Shown: piece by piece, positions 52,462 to 61,076 of the stretch
Position numbering within the stretch: position 1 is the first letter of the stretch
Layout: each line of letters opens with the position of its first letter
DNA from: Azospirillum fermentarium
GTDB taxonomy: Bacteria > Pseudomonadota > Alphaproteobacteria > Azospirillales > Azospirillaceae
NCBI RefSeq assembly: GCF_025961205.1
Contig: NZ_JAOQNH010000001.1
Span: 1,946,001 to 2,010,000, forward strand
Direction: 5' to 3'
Length of the DNA stretch: 64,000 bases
Notes under the pieces: model-generated
The model's input: the letters and a program-made list of their open reading frames with translations, nothing else
What the model was told of the DNA's origin: nothing
The model's database searches: none
Program-made: the position numbers and the translations under genes

Positions 52462-54471
52462 TCACGACCCGATCACACCGCCGTCCTTCTTGGTGATGAC
52501 CACGACCGAGGGGCGGGGCGGCATGCCGTCCTTGAAGTCGGGCCAGCGGGTGGCCGGGTCTTCGAACGACGACAGCTTGCCGAATTTCGGCCACGCATCG
52601 ACACCATCGGTGGCCGGGTGCTGCACGGCGACGAAGAAGGTCTTGTCGTCGGGCGTGAACCAGGGCCCGCACATTTCCGCACCCACCGGCACGCGGAAGA
52701 ACATCTTGGACAGGCCGCGGCGCGGGCCTTCGGTTTCCACCGCCCAGATGCCGTCCGACGAGCCCGACGCCTTGGCCCAGGCTTCGCCCTGGTCGGTGGC
52801 GACCCACAGGCGGCCCTGGTGATCGCAGGCCACGTTGTCGGGGCAGGCAAACCAGCCGTTGGCGGTGGTTTCCGGGTGATACTGGGCCTGGACCGCCGGA
52901 TCGGCGGGGTTGCCGGCCTTCAGCAGCAACTCCCATTTGGCCTTCGGCGCGGCGTGGGAACCGTCGGCGCTGATCTCGATGATATGGCCCCACTGGTTTT
53001 CGGGGCGCGGGTTGGCGGCGTCCACCTGATCGGCCTTGCGGCGGGAGTTGTTGGTCAGCACCACCACCACCTTGCCGGTGACGGGGTTGTATTCGATGTC
53101 TTCCGGGCGGTCCATCTTGGTCGCACCCAGGGCGTCGGCGGCCAGACGGGCATAGATCAGCACGGTGGCCTGATCGGCGAAGCCCTTGTCCGCCGTCAGC
53201 GGACCCTGGCCGTGGACCAGCGGCAGCCATTCCACCGACCCGTCGGCGTTGAACTTCGCCACGAAGAGCGTGCCGTCTTCCAGGATATCCAGGTTGGCGG
53301 CACGGTTGTTGGGGTCGTACTTCTTCTTCGCCACCAGCTTGTAGACGTAATCGAACCGCTCATCGTCACCGGAATAGGCCACGACGGTGCCGTCCTTCTC
53401 CACCACGATGGTGCAGGCTTCGTGCTTGAAACGGCCGAAGGCGGTGCGCTTCTTGGGCACAGCGTTGGGATCGTAGGGGTCGATCTCCACGATCCAGCCG
53501 AAGCGGTTGCACTCGTTGGGTTCCTTCGACACGTCGAAACGGTCGTGGTACTGGCCCCAGTTGTACCAGCCGCCGGGGATGCCGTAGCGCTTCTTGGCCT
53601 TGCCGTCCAGGCTGTTTTCGTCGGCGGTCTTGCCCCAGAAATAGCCGTTGGTGTTCTCTTCCGCCGACAGCCAGGTGCCCCACGGGGTCATGCCGCCGGA
53701 ACAGTTGTTCAGCATGCCGCGCACCGTGGTGCCGGTGGCGTCCGCCCCGGTCTTCAGCAGCGCGTGGCCGGCGGCGGGGCCGGTGATGGTGCATGCGGTC
53801 TCGCCGGTGATGCGGCGGTTGTAGGTGGACTTGGGATCATAGGCCCATGTGCCATCCACCTTGCGGATCTCGATCACCGAACCGCCGTGGGCGGCGATTT
53901 CGATGTCCACCAGATCCTTGGTCATGCGGGCGAACTTGTCCTTCTGCTGCTCCACGCCGACACCGGGGAACATCACTTCCTCGTCGGTGTACTCGTGGTT
54001 GACGCACAGAAGCCCGTGGTCGGGGGTGTTGGACCCCAGCGGCAGCGGGGCGAAGCCGACGAAGTCGTTGTTGTAGCCGAACTGCTGGGCCTGGGCCGCC
54101 GCGGTCTGCTTGCCGGGGTCGAAGGCCGGGGCGCCGGGCACCACCGGGTCGCCCCAGCGGATCAGGATGTCGGCGTTGTAGCCCTCGGCCACATGGTGGG
54201 TTTCATCCACACCATGCTCGATTTCCTTGAAGGTGAAGGGGGGCAGAGCGGCGGCGGCCTCGGCCTTGCCGGTCAGCGCGGTCAGCGCCGTGCCCGACAG
54301 GGCGGTGGTGGCGCCCAGCGCCAGCATGCCGCGCAGCATGCCGCGGCGCCCGAAGCGGGCGGCGATCACGTCGCCGATGGCCGGGTTGGCGGTGGGGTTG
54401 CTGCCCACATCCTCGGTCCTGTCGAAGGTCAGGTACTTCGTCCCCTTGGGGGCCGTGTCGTGCCGGTCCAT
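52462..54471 (-). CDS. phoX: PhoX-family (DUF839) alkaline phosphatase, Tat-exported
   Basis: A 669-residue protein. The Tat signal has Arg42-Arg43 in GRRGMLRGMLALGATTALSG after a 40-residue N-terminal extension, as in PhoX. The mature protein matches PhoX/DUF839: GLLCVNHEYTDEEVMFPG, NNCSGGMTPWGTWLSAEENT with the conserved Cys, GYFWG, FGWIVEIDPYDP, FKHEACTIV, YSGDDERFDYVYK and a late MDRPEDIEYNP and WFACPDNVACDHQGRLW. PhoX is a Ca2+/Fe3+-dependent monomeric phosphatase that frees phosphate from organic phosphoesters in the periplasm. ATG at 54471 follows GAGGAGAG. I found only half of a possible Pho box upstream, so phosphate regulation is unproven. Confidence 0.88.
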   Translation of the reverse strand: MDRHDTAPKGTKYLTFDRTEDVGSNPTANPAIGDVIAARFGRRGMLRGMLALGATTALSGTALTALTGKAEAAAALPPFTFKEIEHGVDETHHVAEGYNADILIRWGDPVVPGAPAFDPGKQTAAAQAQQFGYNNDFVGFAPLPLGSNTPDHGLLCVNHEYTDEEVMFPGVGVEQQKDKFARMTKDLVDIEIAAHGGSVIEIRKVDGTWAYDPKSTYNRRITGETACTITGPAAGHALLKTGADATGTTVRGMLNNCSGGMTPWGTWLSAEENTNGYFWGKTADENSLDGKAKKRYGIPGGWYNWGQYHDRFDVSKEPNECNRFGWIVEIDPYDPNAVPKKRTAFGRFKHEACTIVVEKDGTVVAYSGDDERFDYVYKLVAKKKYDPNNRAANLDILEDGTLFVAKFNADGSVEWLPLVHGQGPLTADKGFADQATVLIYARLAADALGATKMDRPEDIEYNPVTGKVVVVLTNNSRRKADQVDAANPRPENQWGHIIEISADGSHAAPKAKWELLLKAGNPADPAVQAQYHPETTANGWFACPDNVACDHQGRLWVATDQGEAWAKASGSSDGIWAVETEGPRRGLSKMFFRVPVGAEMCGPWFTPDDKTFFVAVQHPATDGVDAWPKFGKLSSFEDPATRWPDFKDGMPPRPSVVVITKKDGGVIGS

Positions 54472-54610
54472 GCTCTCTCCTCGCCCCTTGCGGGCATCCC
54501 TGAAACAAAACCGTGCGGCGCCCGTGGTGTGCCGCGACCTTGGGCGGCACCATAGTTCGCGGACGTGACGGTTCTGTTGCGAAGGGATGACGGGGTGGTG
54601 AATTTGCCGG

Positions 54611-56053
54611 TCACGTCTGCTTGATGGTTTCCAACGCTGCCAGGGCGCGGTCGCGGGCGGCGGCATGATTCACCAGCGGACGGGGATATGTCTGACCCAG
54701 CCGCACCCCGGACCCGGCCAGAACGGCGGGCGGTGCCTCCCACGGCTTGTGAATCCACGACTCCGGCAGGGTTGCCAGCTCCGGCACCCAGCGGCGGACG
54801 TACGCGCCGTCGGGGTCGAACTTCTCCCCCTGGAGGACGGGGTTGAAGATGCGGAAATAGGGGGCGGCGTCGGCGCCGCACCCGGCCACCCACTGCCAGC
54901 TTGCGGCGTTGTTGGCCAGATCCGCATCCACCAGCGTATCCCAGAACCACGCCTGACCCGCCTGCCACGGGATCAGCAGATCCTTGATGAGGAAGGAGGC
55001 GGCGATCATCCGCACCCGGTTGTGCATCCACCCGGTGTGCCAGAGCTGGCGCATGCCGGCATCGACGATGGGATAGCCGGTCATCCCCCGCTGCCACGCC
55101 GCCAGCCCTGCCGGATCGTCGCGCCAGGGGAAACGGGCAAAGCGCGCGTCCAGCGGCGATTCCGGCAGGAAGGGCAGGGCGTGCAGCAGGCTGACGCTGA
55201 ATTCCCGCCACCCCACCTCGCGCAGGAACGCTTCCGCCCCCGCGGCGCGTTCGGGAAAGACGGAGGCCGCGTGGCGGGCGGCGTGCCACACCTGCCGTGG
55301 CCCGATCTCCCCGACATGCAGGTGGGGCGACAGACGGGAGACGGATTCCCGGTCCGGCCGGTCGCGTTCGGCCTTGTAGACGGTGACGGGGCCGTCGAGG
55401 AAATCGCCCAGCCGCCGCCGTGCCCCGGCCTCCCCCGGCGTCCATGTGTCCCGCAGTCCGCCGGCCCAGTCGGGGGCGGTGGGCAGCAGGCGCCAATCGG
55501 CCAGATCCTCCCCGGCGGGCACGGTGGCCGGCGCCGTCAGACGGGCCGGGGCCGGCAGCGGGGCCGGCGGTTCGGGCTGGGCGAGGCAGGCTTTCCAGAA
55601 CGGGGTGAAGACCCGGTACGGCTCCCCGGTCTTGGTGCGGATGGTCCAGGGTTCGAACAGCAGCGCGCCGTTGAAGCTCTCCACCCGCAGGCCGCGGGCC
55701 TTGAGCGTGGCCTTGATGGCCTCGTCGCGGGCGCGGGCCGCCGGCTCGTACCGGCGGTTCCACAGCACGGTGCCGGCCCCGGTTTCGGCGATCAGCGCGT
55801 CGAGCACCGCCGCCGGATCGCCGCGGCGCAGGACCAAGGGCGCCCCCAGCCGGGCCAGATCCGCGGCCAGCGCCGTCAGGCTGCCGTGCAGCCACCAGCG
55901 CGTGGCCCCGCCGGGGAGCCAGGGATCGGCGGGGTCGTCCTCCCACACGAACAGGGGGATGACCGGGGCGCCGGTGCCGGCGGCGGCGGACAGGGCCGGG
56001 TTGTCGGCAAGGCGCAGATCCTGGCGGAACCAGACGATGACGGGGGCGGGCAT
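54611..56053 (-). CDS. phrB: deoxyribodipyrimidine photolyase
   Basis: A 480-residue class I CPD photolyase. The N-terminal antenna domain starts PVIVWFRQDLRLADNPALSA. The FAD-binding C-terminal half has TGYPIVDAGMRQLWHTGWMH, NRVRMIAASFLIKDLL, WQWVAGCGADAAPYFRIFNP and KFDPDGAYVRRWVPEL with the Trp electron-transfer residues. It repairs UV pyrimidine dimers using blue light. ATG at 56053 matches the family N-terminus; a GTG at 56092 opens the same frame but adds 13 atypical residues. No clear ribosome site is seen for the ATG. Confidence 0.93.
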   Translation of the reverse strand: MPAPVIVWFRQDLRLADNPALSAAAGTGAPVIPLFVWEDDPADPWLPGGATRWWLHGSLTALAADLARLGAPLVLRRGDPAAVLDALIAETGAGTVLWNRRYEPAARARDEAIKATLKARGLRVESFNGALLFEPWTIRTKTGEPYRVFTPFWKACLAQPEPPAPLPAPARLTAPATVPAGEDLADWRLLPTAPDWAGGLRDTWTPGEAGARRRLGDFLDGPVTVYKAERDRPDRESVSRLSPHLHVGEIGPRQVWHAARHAASVFPERAAGAEAFLREVGWREFSVSLLHALPFLPESPLDARFARFPWRDDPAGLAAWQRGMTGYPIVDAGMRQLWHTGWMHNRVRMIAASFLIKDLLIPWQAGQAWFWDTLVDADLANNAASWQWVAGCGADAAPYFRIFNPVLQGEKFDPDGAYVRRWVPELATLPESWIHKPWEAPPAVLAGSGVRLGQTYPRPLVNHAAARDRALAALETIKQT

Positions 56054-56174
56054 GGCGGGGCGGCGGATGGAAACGTGGAACGCTTCCTCCACCTTATCCG
56101 CTCTGTCCGGCTGTGAGAAGGCAATGCCAACCGGCCTTCACGCGTTATGTAAGGTATTGAATAGGAAAAACCTT

Positions 56175-56299
56175 CCATCGTCATCCCAGCGAAGGCCGGG
56201 GTCCAGAAGATGTCTCCACGGGGGAAACCCTGGGGGACTTATATCGCCGCTGACCGCGGCTCGATACCTGGATTCCAGTCTTCGCCGGAATGACGATGG
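56175..56299. repeat. REP/MITE-like palindromic repeat, copy 2
   Basis: Perfect 10-bp outer arms CCATCGTCAT (56175-56184) and ATGACGATGG (56290-56299) bound a 125-base imperfect palindrome whose arms also match at CCAGCGAAG.../...CTTCGCCGG and GGTCCAG/CTGGATTC. The internal stretch at 56245-56295 resembles the element at 19136-19188. No open reading frame or transposase motif lies inside. Confidence 0.7.
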
Positions 56300-56330
56300 A
56301 GAGAGGACAAGGAAGGGGCCGGGCGCCCCC

Positions 56331-56816
56331 TCACCCCCGCGACCGCTCCTGATACGCCAGCAACTCGGCGCGCAGGCCGGGGGGAATTTCGGTGGCGCTC
56401 AGATCGTCCAGATGGGTGATCGCCACCACCTGACGCGCCGCCAGCCGGGTTACGCCGTCGATCTCGCCCAGAATGCGCAGGTGGATGGAACTGCGCCCCA
56501 CCTTTTCCACCAGAACCCCCAGCGTCAGCAATTCGCCCAGACGCGAGGGGTGGAGGAAGTCGCATTCCACATGCACCGTCGGCACCCCCAGCCGATGGTC
56601 GCGGATCAGCTCGGCGTAGTTGAAGCCCAGTTCGTGGGTGAACCAGTCCTCCACCAGCGCGTTGAACATGTCGAAATAGACGGGGAAGTACACGATCCCC
56701 GCCGGATCGGTGTGGGAAAACCGGATCGGACGGCGCACGCGGAACGCGCCCTCGGGCAACCGCTCGGGCGCCGGGGGGCGTCTGGCAAGCCGGCGCAGGG
56801 CCGCGCTTTCGGTCAT
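56331..56816 (-). CDS. 4-hydroxybenzoyl-CoA thioesterase family (hot-dog fold)
   Basis: A 161-residue acyl-CoA thioesterase-like protein. IRFSHTDPAGIVYFPVYFDM is the 4HBT signature with the catalytic Asp of the HTDPAGIVYF motif; NALVEDWFTHEL follows, then the beta strands VHVECDFLHPSRLGE and EKVGRSSIHLRILGE. It would hydrolyse an acyl- or aroyl-CoA thioester; aromatic catabolism or housekeeping (YbgC-like) are both possible. The ATG at 56816 follows GGGAGTGATG. A 9-bp inverted repeat at 56874-56900 lies upstream. Confidence 0.85.
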   Translation of the reverse strand: MTESAALRRLARRPPAPERLPEGAFRVRRPIRFSHTDPAGIVYFPVYFDMFNALVEDWFTHELGFNYAELIRDHRLGVPTVHVECDFLHPSRLGELLTLGVLVEKVGRSSIHLRILGEIDGVTRLAARQVVAITHLDDLSATEIPPGLRAELLAYQERSRG

Positions 56817-56873
56817 TCGTCATCACTCCCTGTTTTGTTCTTTTGTGACACGGCGGGCGGCGGGCGTAAACAA

Positions 56874-56900
56874 CCATCAGACAGTCCGATAGTCTGATGG
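56874..56900. repeat. 9-bp perfect inverted repeat, operator or terminator
   Basis: CCATCAGAC (56874-56882) and GTCTGATGG (56892-56900) flank AGTCCGATA. It lies just past the LysR stop (9 bases) and 58 bases ahead of the thioesterase start, so it may act as an mRNA hairpin ending the LysR transcript or a protein-binding site. No T tract follows. Confidence 0.45.
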
Positions 56901-56908
56901 CATCATTG

Positions 56909-57823
56909 TTATGCCCGGCTGGCCGCGCGGGCGATCGCCACGAACCGTTCCACATGCGCCTCCCGCCGTCCGCGGCGGCAGGCCAGCATCAGGATCATTT
57001 CGGCCCCGATTTCCCCCGGCGGTACGTCCAGCGGGCGGAACACCAGCCCCTCCATCGCCATGCGGTGCAGGTGGCCCGGCAGGATCGACACCCCCAGACC
57101 GGCGGCGATCAGGCCGATGATGGTCAGCGCCTCCGCCGCTTCCAGCACCACCTGGGGGCGGAATCCCACCTCGGCGCACAGGCCCATCACCTGATCGTGG
57201 ATGGTGGTCCCCGCTTCCGACGGGTAGAAGACAAAGGACTCGCCGGCCAGATCGGCCAGCGCCACCCGCGCCCGTCCGGCCAGGGGATGGTCGGCGCGCA
57301 GGACCACGTTCAGCGGGTCGCGTTCCAGGGTGATGAAGGCCAGATCCTCGTCGTCTTCCTCCCGTGGCACGCGGGCGGCGCGGACGAAGCCGACGTCGAT
57401 GGTCCCCTCACGCAGCGCCACCGCCTGCCGCTTGGACGACAACTCGTTCAGGGTCAGGTGAACGTCGGGCAGGGCGCGGCGGTATCCGTCGATGATGACC
57501 GGCACCACCGGGTCGATGGGGGCGGCGGCGGTGAAACCGATGCGCAGTTCCCCCACCTCGCCCGCCGCGGCCCGGCGGGTCAGCACCACCGCCCGGTCCG
57601 CCCGGTCCAGGATGGCCCGCGCCTCGGTCAGCAGCAGTGTGCCGGGGCCGGTCAGGGCCACCGACCGCCGGGTGCGCTCCAGCAGCGTGACGCCCAGTTC
57701 GGCCTCCAGCCCCTGGATCGACTGGCTGAGCGGCGGCTGCGCGATGCCCAGCCGCTGGGCGGCCCGCCCGAAGTGCAGTTCCTCGGCGACGGCGACGAAA
57801 TGGCGGAGGTGGCGCAGGTCCAT
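56909..57823 (-). CDS. LysR-family transcriptional regulator
   Basis: A 304-residue LysR regulator. The winged helix occupies residues 1-60 (MDLRHLRHFVAVAEELHFGR, RLGIAQPPLSQSIQGLE), followed by a linker helix and the effector-binding domain (about 90-300; GELRIGFTAAAPIDPVVP). The effector is unknown. ATG at 57823 begins the standard MDLRHLRHF; the frame extends seven codons further through a palindrome. It is divergent from an MFS exporter, the classic LysR-target arrangement. Confidence 0.9.
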   Translation of the reverse strand: MDLRHLRHFVAVAEELHFGRAAQRLGIAQPPLSQSIQGLEAELGVTLLERTRRSVALTGPGTLLLTEARAILDRADRAVVLTRRAAAGEVGELRIGFTAAAPIDPVVPVIIDGYRRALPDVHLTLNELSSKRQAVALREGTIDVGFVRAARVPREEDDEDLAFITLERDPLNVVLRADHPLAGRARVALADLAGESFVFYPSEAGTTIHDQVMGLCAEVGFRPQVVLEAAEALTIIGLIAAGLGVSILPGHLHRMAMEGLVFRPLDVPPGEIGAEMILMLACRRGRREAHVERFVAIARAASRA

Positions 57824-57826
57824 CTT

Positions 57827-57841
57827 ATATGGAATCCATAT
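57827..57841. promoter_or_regulatory. candidate LysR operator palindrome
   Basis: ATATGG-AAT-CCATAT, a perfect 6-bp inverted repeat with a 3-base centre, has the AT-rich T-N11-A shape of LysR boxes. It lies 3 bases ahead of the LysR start and 88 bases ahead of the MFS ATG in the only AT-rich stretch of this gap (57824-57875). Confidence 0.45.
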
Positions 57842-57929
57842 CAATAAACCGTTTTATTATATTGGACGGATATGGACGGAAACGCCAGCTTGATGGCAGC
57901 ACACCCGTCCAAAGACCGAGTACCCCGCC

Positions 57930-59153
57930 ATGCAGCCCACCGCCGTTCCCGACACCGGTCATTTCCGCAGCGGCACGCCGGAATACCGCCGTGCCAGCCT
58001 GGCGCTGTTCGTCGGGGGTTTTTCCACCTTCGCCCTGCTGTACTGCGTCCAGCCGCTGATGCCGCAGTTCGCCGCCGATTATGGCCAAAGCCCGGCCTCG
58101 GCCAGTCTGGCGCTGTCGGTGTCCACGCTGATGGTGGCGCTGTTCCTGATCCCCGCCGGTTCGGCGTCGGAGGCGTGGGGGCGCAAGGGGCTGATGGTGG
58201 CGGCACTGGTCGCGTCGGGGCTGCTGACCGTGGCGGCGGCGCTGGCGCCGGGGTTCCAGGCGCTGCTGGCCTGCCGGTTGCTGCTGGGCATCGCGCTCAG
58301 CGGCCTGCCCGCCGTTGCGATGACCTATCTGGCCGAAGAGATGCACCCCGCCTGCCAGGGGCGGGCCATGGGGCTGTATATCGCCGGCAACGCGCTGGGC
58401 GGCATGGCCGGGCGGCTGGTGGCCGGGCTGGTGTCGGAATGGGTGTCGTGGCGGCTCGCCGTGGGCGGCATCGGCGTGCTGGGGGTGCTGGCGGGCCTGA
58501 CCTTCTGGCGCATCCTGCCGCCGTCGGCCCACTTCACCCCCAACCCGCTGCCGCCGCGGCAGTTGATGGCGGCGCTGGGCGAGCATCTGGGCGACCGGGG
58601 GATGCGCGGGCTGTTCCTGCTGGGGCTGCTGTTGCTGGGATGCTTCGTCAGCCTGTTCAACTTCATCGGCTTCCGTCTGGCCGAGGCGCCGTTCAATCTC
58701 AGCCACAGCGCGCTGGCTGCCTTGTTCACCATCTACGTCATCGGGTCGTTCAGTTCGGCGGGCTATGGCCGGCTGGCCGACCGGCTGGGGCGGGGCCGGG
58801 TGCTGTGGAGCGCCATCGCCCTGATGCTGCTGGGCGTGGGGCTGACGCTGGGCTCCAGCCTGTGGGTGGTGATGGCCGGCATCACGCTGACCACCATCGG
58901 TTTCTTCGGCGCCCACACGGTGGCGTCGAGCTGGGTGGGCCGCCGGGCGGGCCGGGGCAAGGCGCACGCCTCGTCGCTCTACCTCTTCTTCTATTACCTG
59001 GGATCGGCGGTGATCGGGTCGGGTGCGGGGCTGTTCTGGAGCGGGGAGGGATGGACCGGCGTGGCCGCGGTGCTGCTGACCCTGCTGACCCTGGCGCTGG
59101 GTGTCGCGCTGGCGTTGCGGCACCTGGCCCCCATTGCCACCAAAACGGCATGA
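57930..59153 (+). CDS. MFS transporter, 12 helices
   Basis: A 407-residue major-facilitator protein (YnfM/CynX-like sequence style). The loop 2-3 motif A appears as GSASEAWGRKGLM, and the second-half equivalent as YGRLADRLGRGRVL. About 12 hydrophobic segments are visible, starting LALFVGGFSTFALLYCVQPL. The N-terminus has a 20-residue cytoplasmic tail. It probably exports a small compound with proton antiport. It is divergent from the LysR gene that likely controls it. ATG at 57930; the ribosome site is weak. Confidence 0.88.
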   Translation: MQPTAVPDTGHFRSGTPEYRRASLALFVGGFSTFALLYCVQPLMPQFAADYGQSPASASLALSVSTLMVALFLIPAGSASEAWGRKGLMVAALVASGLLTVAAALAPGFQALLACRLLLGIALSGLPAVAMTYLAEEMHPACQGRAMGLYIAGNALGGMAGRLVAGLVSEWVSWRLAVGGIGVLGVLAGLTFWRILPPSAHFTPNPLPPRQLMAALGEHLGDRGMRGLFLLGLLLLGCFVSLFNFIGFRLAEAPFNLSHSALAALFTIYVIGSFSSAGYGRLADRLGRGRVLWSAIALMLLGVGLTLGSSLWVVMAGITLTTIGFFGAHTVASSWVGRRAGRGKAHASSLYLFFYYLGSAVIGSGAGLFWSGEGWTGVAAVLLTLLTLALGVALALRHLAPIATKTA

Positions 59154-59223
59154 CGGGGCGGGAGATGGGCGGAAGCCCGTAAAATTCCGCCACATCCCCG
59201 ACACAAATTCGATAAGGTGAGGG

Positions 59224-59264
59224 CGCCCGGCCGGGGTGGGGGGACCACCCCGGCCGGGCGTTTT
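59224..59264 (+). terminator. strong terminator or attenuator before the ABC operon
   Basis: Arms 59224-59239 and 59245-59260 (CGCCCGGCCGGGGTGG and its inverse) form a perfect 16-bp stem with a GGGGA loop, followed by TTTTCCTGTTTT. It is 70 bases past the MFS stop and 95 bases before the ABC ATPase gene. It most likely ends the MFS transcript; an attenuator role for the importer is possible. Confidence 0.88.
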
Positions 59265-59359
59265 CCTGTTTTCCGCACCGAACCCCCGGCCCGCCGGGGA
59301 TGAGCCGCAGGGCCGGCCCCATCCTGTCACGGAGGGTTCGGCCCCTTGCGGCCCGACTC

Positions 59360-60205
59360 ATGAGGATGGAGCCTCCCTTGTCCGCCGACTCCGCGCCCCC
59401 CGACGCCACCCGCCCGCCCGCGCCGGTCCCCGTCATCGAGGCCCGCGGCCTGTCGCTGATCTACCCCACGGCCGACAAGCCGGTGGTCGCGCTGGACGAC
59501 ATCAACCTGACCGTCAACGCCGGGGATTTCGTGTCGCTGATCGGCCCGTCGGGCTGCGGCAAGACCACCTTGCTGCGGGTGATCGCCGATCTGGAGCACC
59601 CCACCGCCGGCCATATCGCGGTGGAGGGCATGACGCCGGAGGCCGCCCGACTGCGCCGCGCCTACGGCTATGTGTTCCAGGCCCCGGCGCTGCTGCCCTG
59701 GCGGACGGTGGAGCGCAATGTCACCCTGCCGCTGGAGATCTTCGGCACGCCCAAGGAGGAGAGGCGCCGCCGCGCCGCCGAGCATCTGGCCATGGTCGGC
59801 CTGGCGGGTTTCGAGCGGAAATTCCCCTGGCAGCTTTCCGGCGGCATGCAGCAGCGCGCCTCCATCGCCCGCGCCCTGGCGTTCGAGCCGGACATCCTGT
59901 TGATGGACGAACCCTTCGGCGCGCTGGACGAGATCACCCGCGACCATCTGAATGTGCAGCTCACCCGGCTGTGGGCCAGCACGGGCAAGACCTGCGTCTT
60001 CGTCACCCATTCCATTGCCGAGGCGGTGTTCCTGTCCACCCGCATCGTGGTGATGAGCCCGCGCCCCGGCCGCATCCTCGACGTCATCGCGTGTGACGGG
60101 CTTCCGCGCGAGCGCACGCTGGACATCCGCGAGACGCCGGAGTTCCAGCGCATCGCCGCCCGCGTGCGCCAGGGCCTGAAGGAAGGCCACAGCTATGACG
60201 ATTGA
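59360..60205 (+). CDS. ABC transporter ATPase (nitrate/sulfonate/taurine/THI5 class)
   Basis: A cytoplasmic ATPase of about 281 residues with Walker A GPSGCGKTTLLRV, Q-loop VFQAPALLPW, signature QLSGGMQQRASIARAL, Walker B ILLMDEPFGALDE and switch His in FVTHSIAEAVFL. QAPALLPWRTVERN is typical of the SsuB/TauB/ThiZ subgroup. The start is uncertain: ATG at 59360 is used; ATG at 59366 and TTG at 59378 (with GGATGGAG upstream) share the frame. The 3' end overlaps the first permease gene by 11 bases. Confidence 0.9.
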   Translation: MRMEPPLSADSAPPDATRPPAPVPVIEARGLSLIYPTADKPVVALDDINLTVNAGDFVSLIGPSGCGKTTLLRVIADLEHPTAGHIAVEGMTPEAARLRRAYGYVFQAPALLPWRTVERNVTLPLEIFGTPKEERRRRAAEHLAMVGLAGFERKFPWQLSGGMQQRASIARALAFEPDILLMDEPFGALDEITRDHLNVQLTRLWASTGKTCVFVTHSIAEAVFLSTRIVVMSPRPGRILDVIACDGLPRERTLDIRETPEFQRIAARVRQGLKEGHSYDD

Positions 60206-61076
60206 TCGGCTGAAGCGCCAGGGTTTGCCGGTGGCCACGGTCGCGCTGGTGATCCTGGCGGTCTGGTACGCCGGCGCCCTGTGGCTCAACGCACCGCAGG
60301 CGATCGAGGGGCTGAACCGTGCGGGCCGTCCGTGGGAAGCCATGGATCTGGTCAACGCCGCCTTTGCCATGAAGCGTCCGGTGCTGCCGACGCCGGGGCA
60401 GGTGTGGGCGGATTTCTCGGCCTCCGTCCTCAATTACCCGGTCACCCACATCCGCAGCCTCGTCTACCACGCCGGGGTGACCGCCGGGTCGGCGCTGACC
60501 GGGTTCGCCATGGGGGTGGCGCTGGGAACGCTGCTGGCGCTGGGCATCGTCCACAACCGCACGCTGGATGCCAGCCTGATGCCGTGGGTCATCGCGTCCC
60601 AGACCATCCCGATCCTGGCGGTGGCGCCGATGATCGTGGTGATCCTGGGCAACCTGGGCTTCACCGGCCTGCTGCCCAAGGCGGTGATTTCCATGTACCT
60701 GTGCTTCTTCCCCGTTACGGTGGGGATGGTGAAGGGGCTGCGGTCGGTGGATCCGCTGGCGCAGGACCTGATGCGCACCTACAGCGCATCCGCCGCACAG
60801 GTGTTCTGGCGGCTGCGGCTGCCCGCCTCGCTGCCCTATCTCTTCACCAGCCTGAAGGTGGCGGTGACCATCAGCCTCGTGGGCGCCATCGTGGGTGAAC
60901 TGCCCACCGGCGGTCAGGCGGGGCTGGGGTCGCGGCTGCTCAGCGGTTCGTACTATGGCCAGACCATTCAGATTTGGAGCGCGCTGTTCATGGCCGCCCT
61001 GCTCAGCATCCTGTTGATCGGTGCCGTGTCGCTGGCCGAACGGCTGGTGGTGCGCGGAAACGGGGGACGGCGATGA
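60195..61076 (+). CDS. ABC transporter permease 1
   Basis: A 293-residue inner-membrane permease of the SsuC/ThiX type. TM1 is near the N-terminus (VATVALVILAVWYAGALWLN), then a periplasmic loop and a five-helix core starting near residue 90. The EAA-like cytoplasmic loop is DPLAQDLMRTYSASAAQVFW followed by RLRLPASLPYLF. It overlaps the ATPase gene by 11 bases and the next permease gene by 4 (ATGA), so it belongs to one operon. Confidence 0.9.
   Translation: MTIDRLKRQGLPVATVALVILAVWYAGALWLNAPQAIEGLNRAGRPWEAMDLVNAAFAMKRPVLPTPGQVWADFSASVLNYPVTHIRSLVYHAGVTAGSALTGFAMGVALGTLLALGIVHNRTLDASLMPWVIASQTIPILAVAPMIVVILGNLGFTGLLPKAVISMYLCFFPVTVGMVKGLRSVDPLAQDLMRTYSASAAQVFWRLRLPASLPYLFTSLKVAVTISLVGAIVGELPTGGQAGLGSRLLSGSYYGQTIQIWSALFMAALLSILLIGAVSLAERLVVRGNGGRR

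Noticed and set aside
54472-54610. Possible Pho box upstream of phoX
   Set aside because: Only one CTGTCA-like half (CCGTCACG on the minus strand) is visible; a second half at 11-base spacing is missing.
59154-59359. Possible TPP riboswitch ahead of the THI5-like importer
   Set aside because: The CTGAGA and ACCTGATCTGG-type landmarks of the THI element are not present; only a terminator hairpin is clear.
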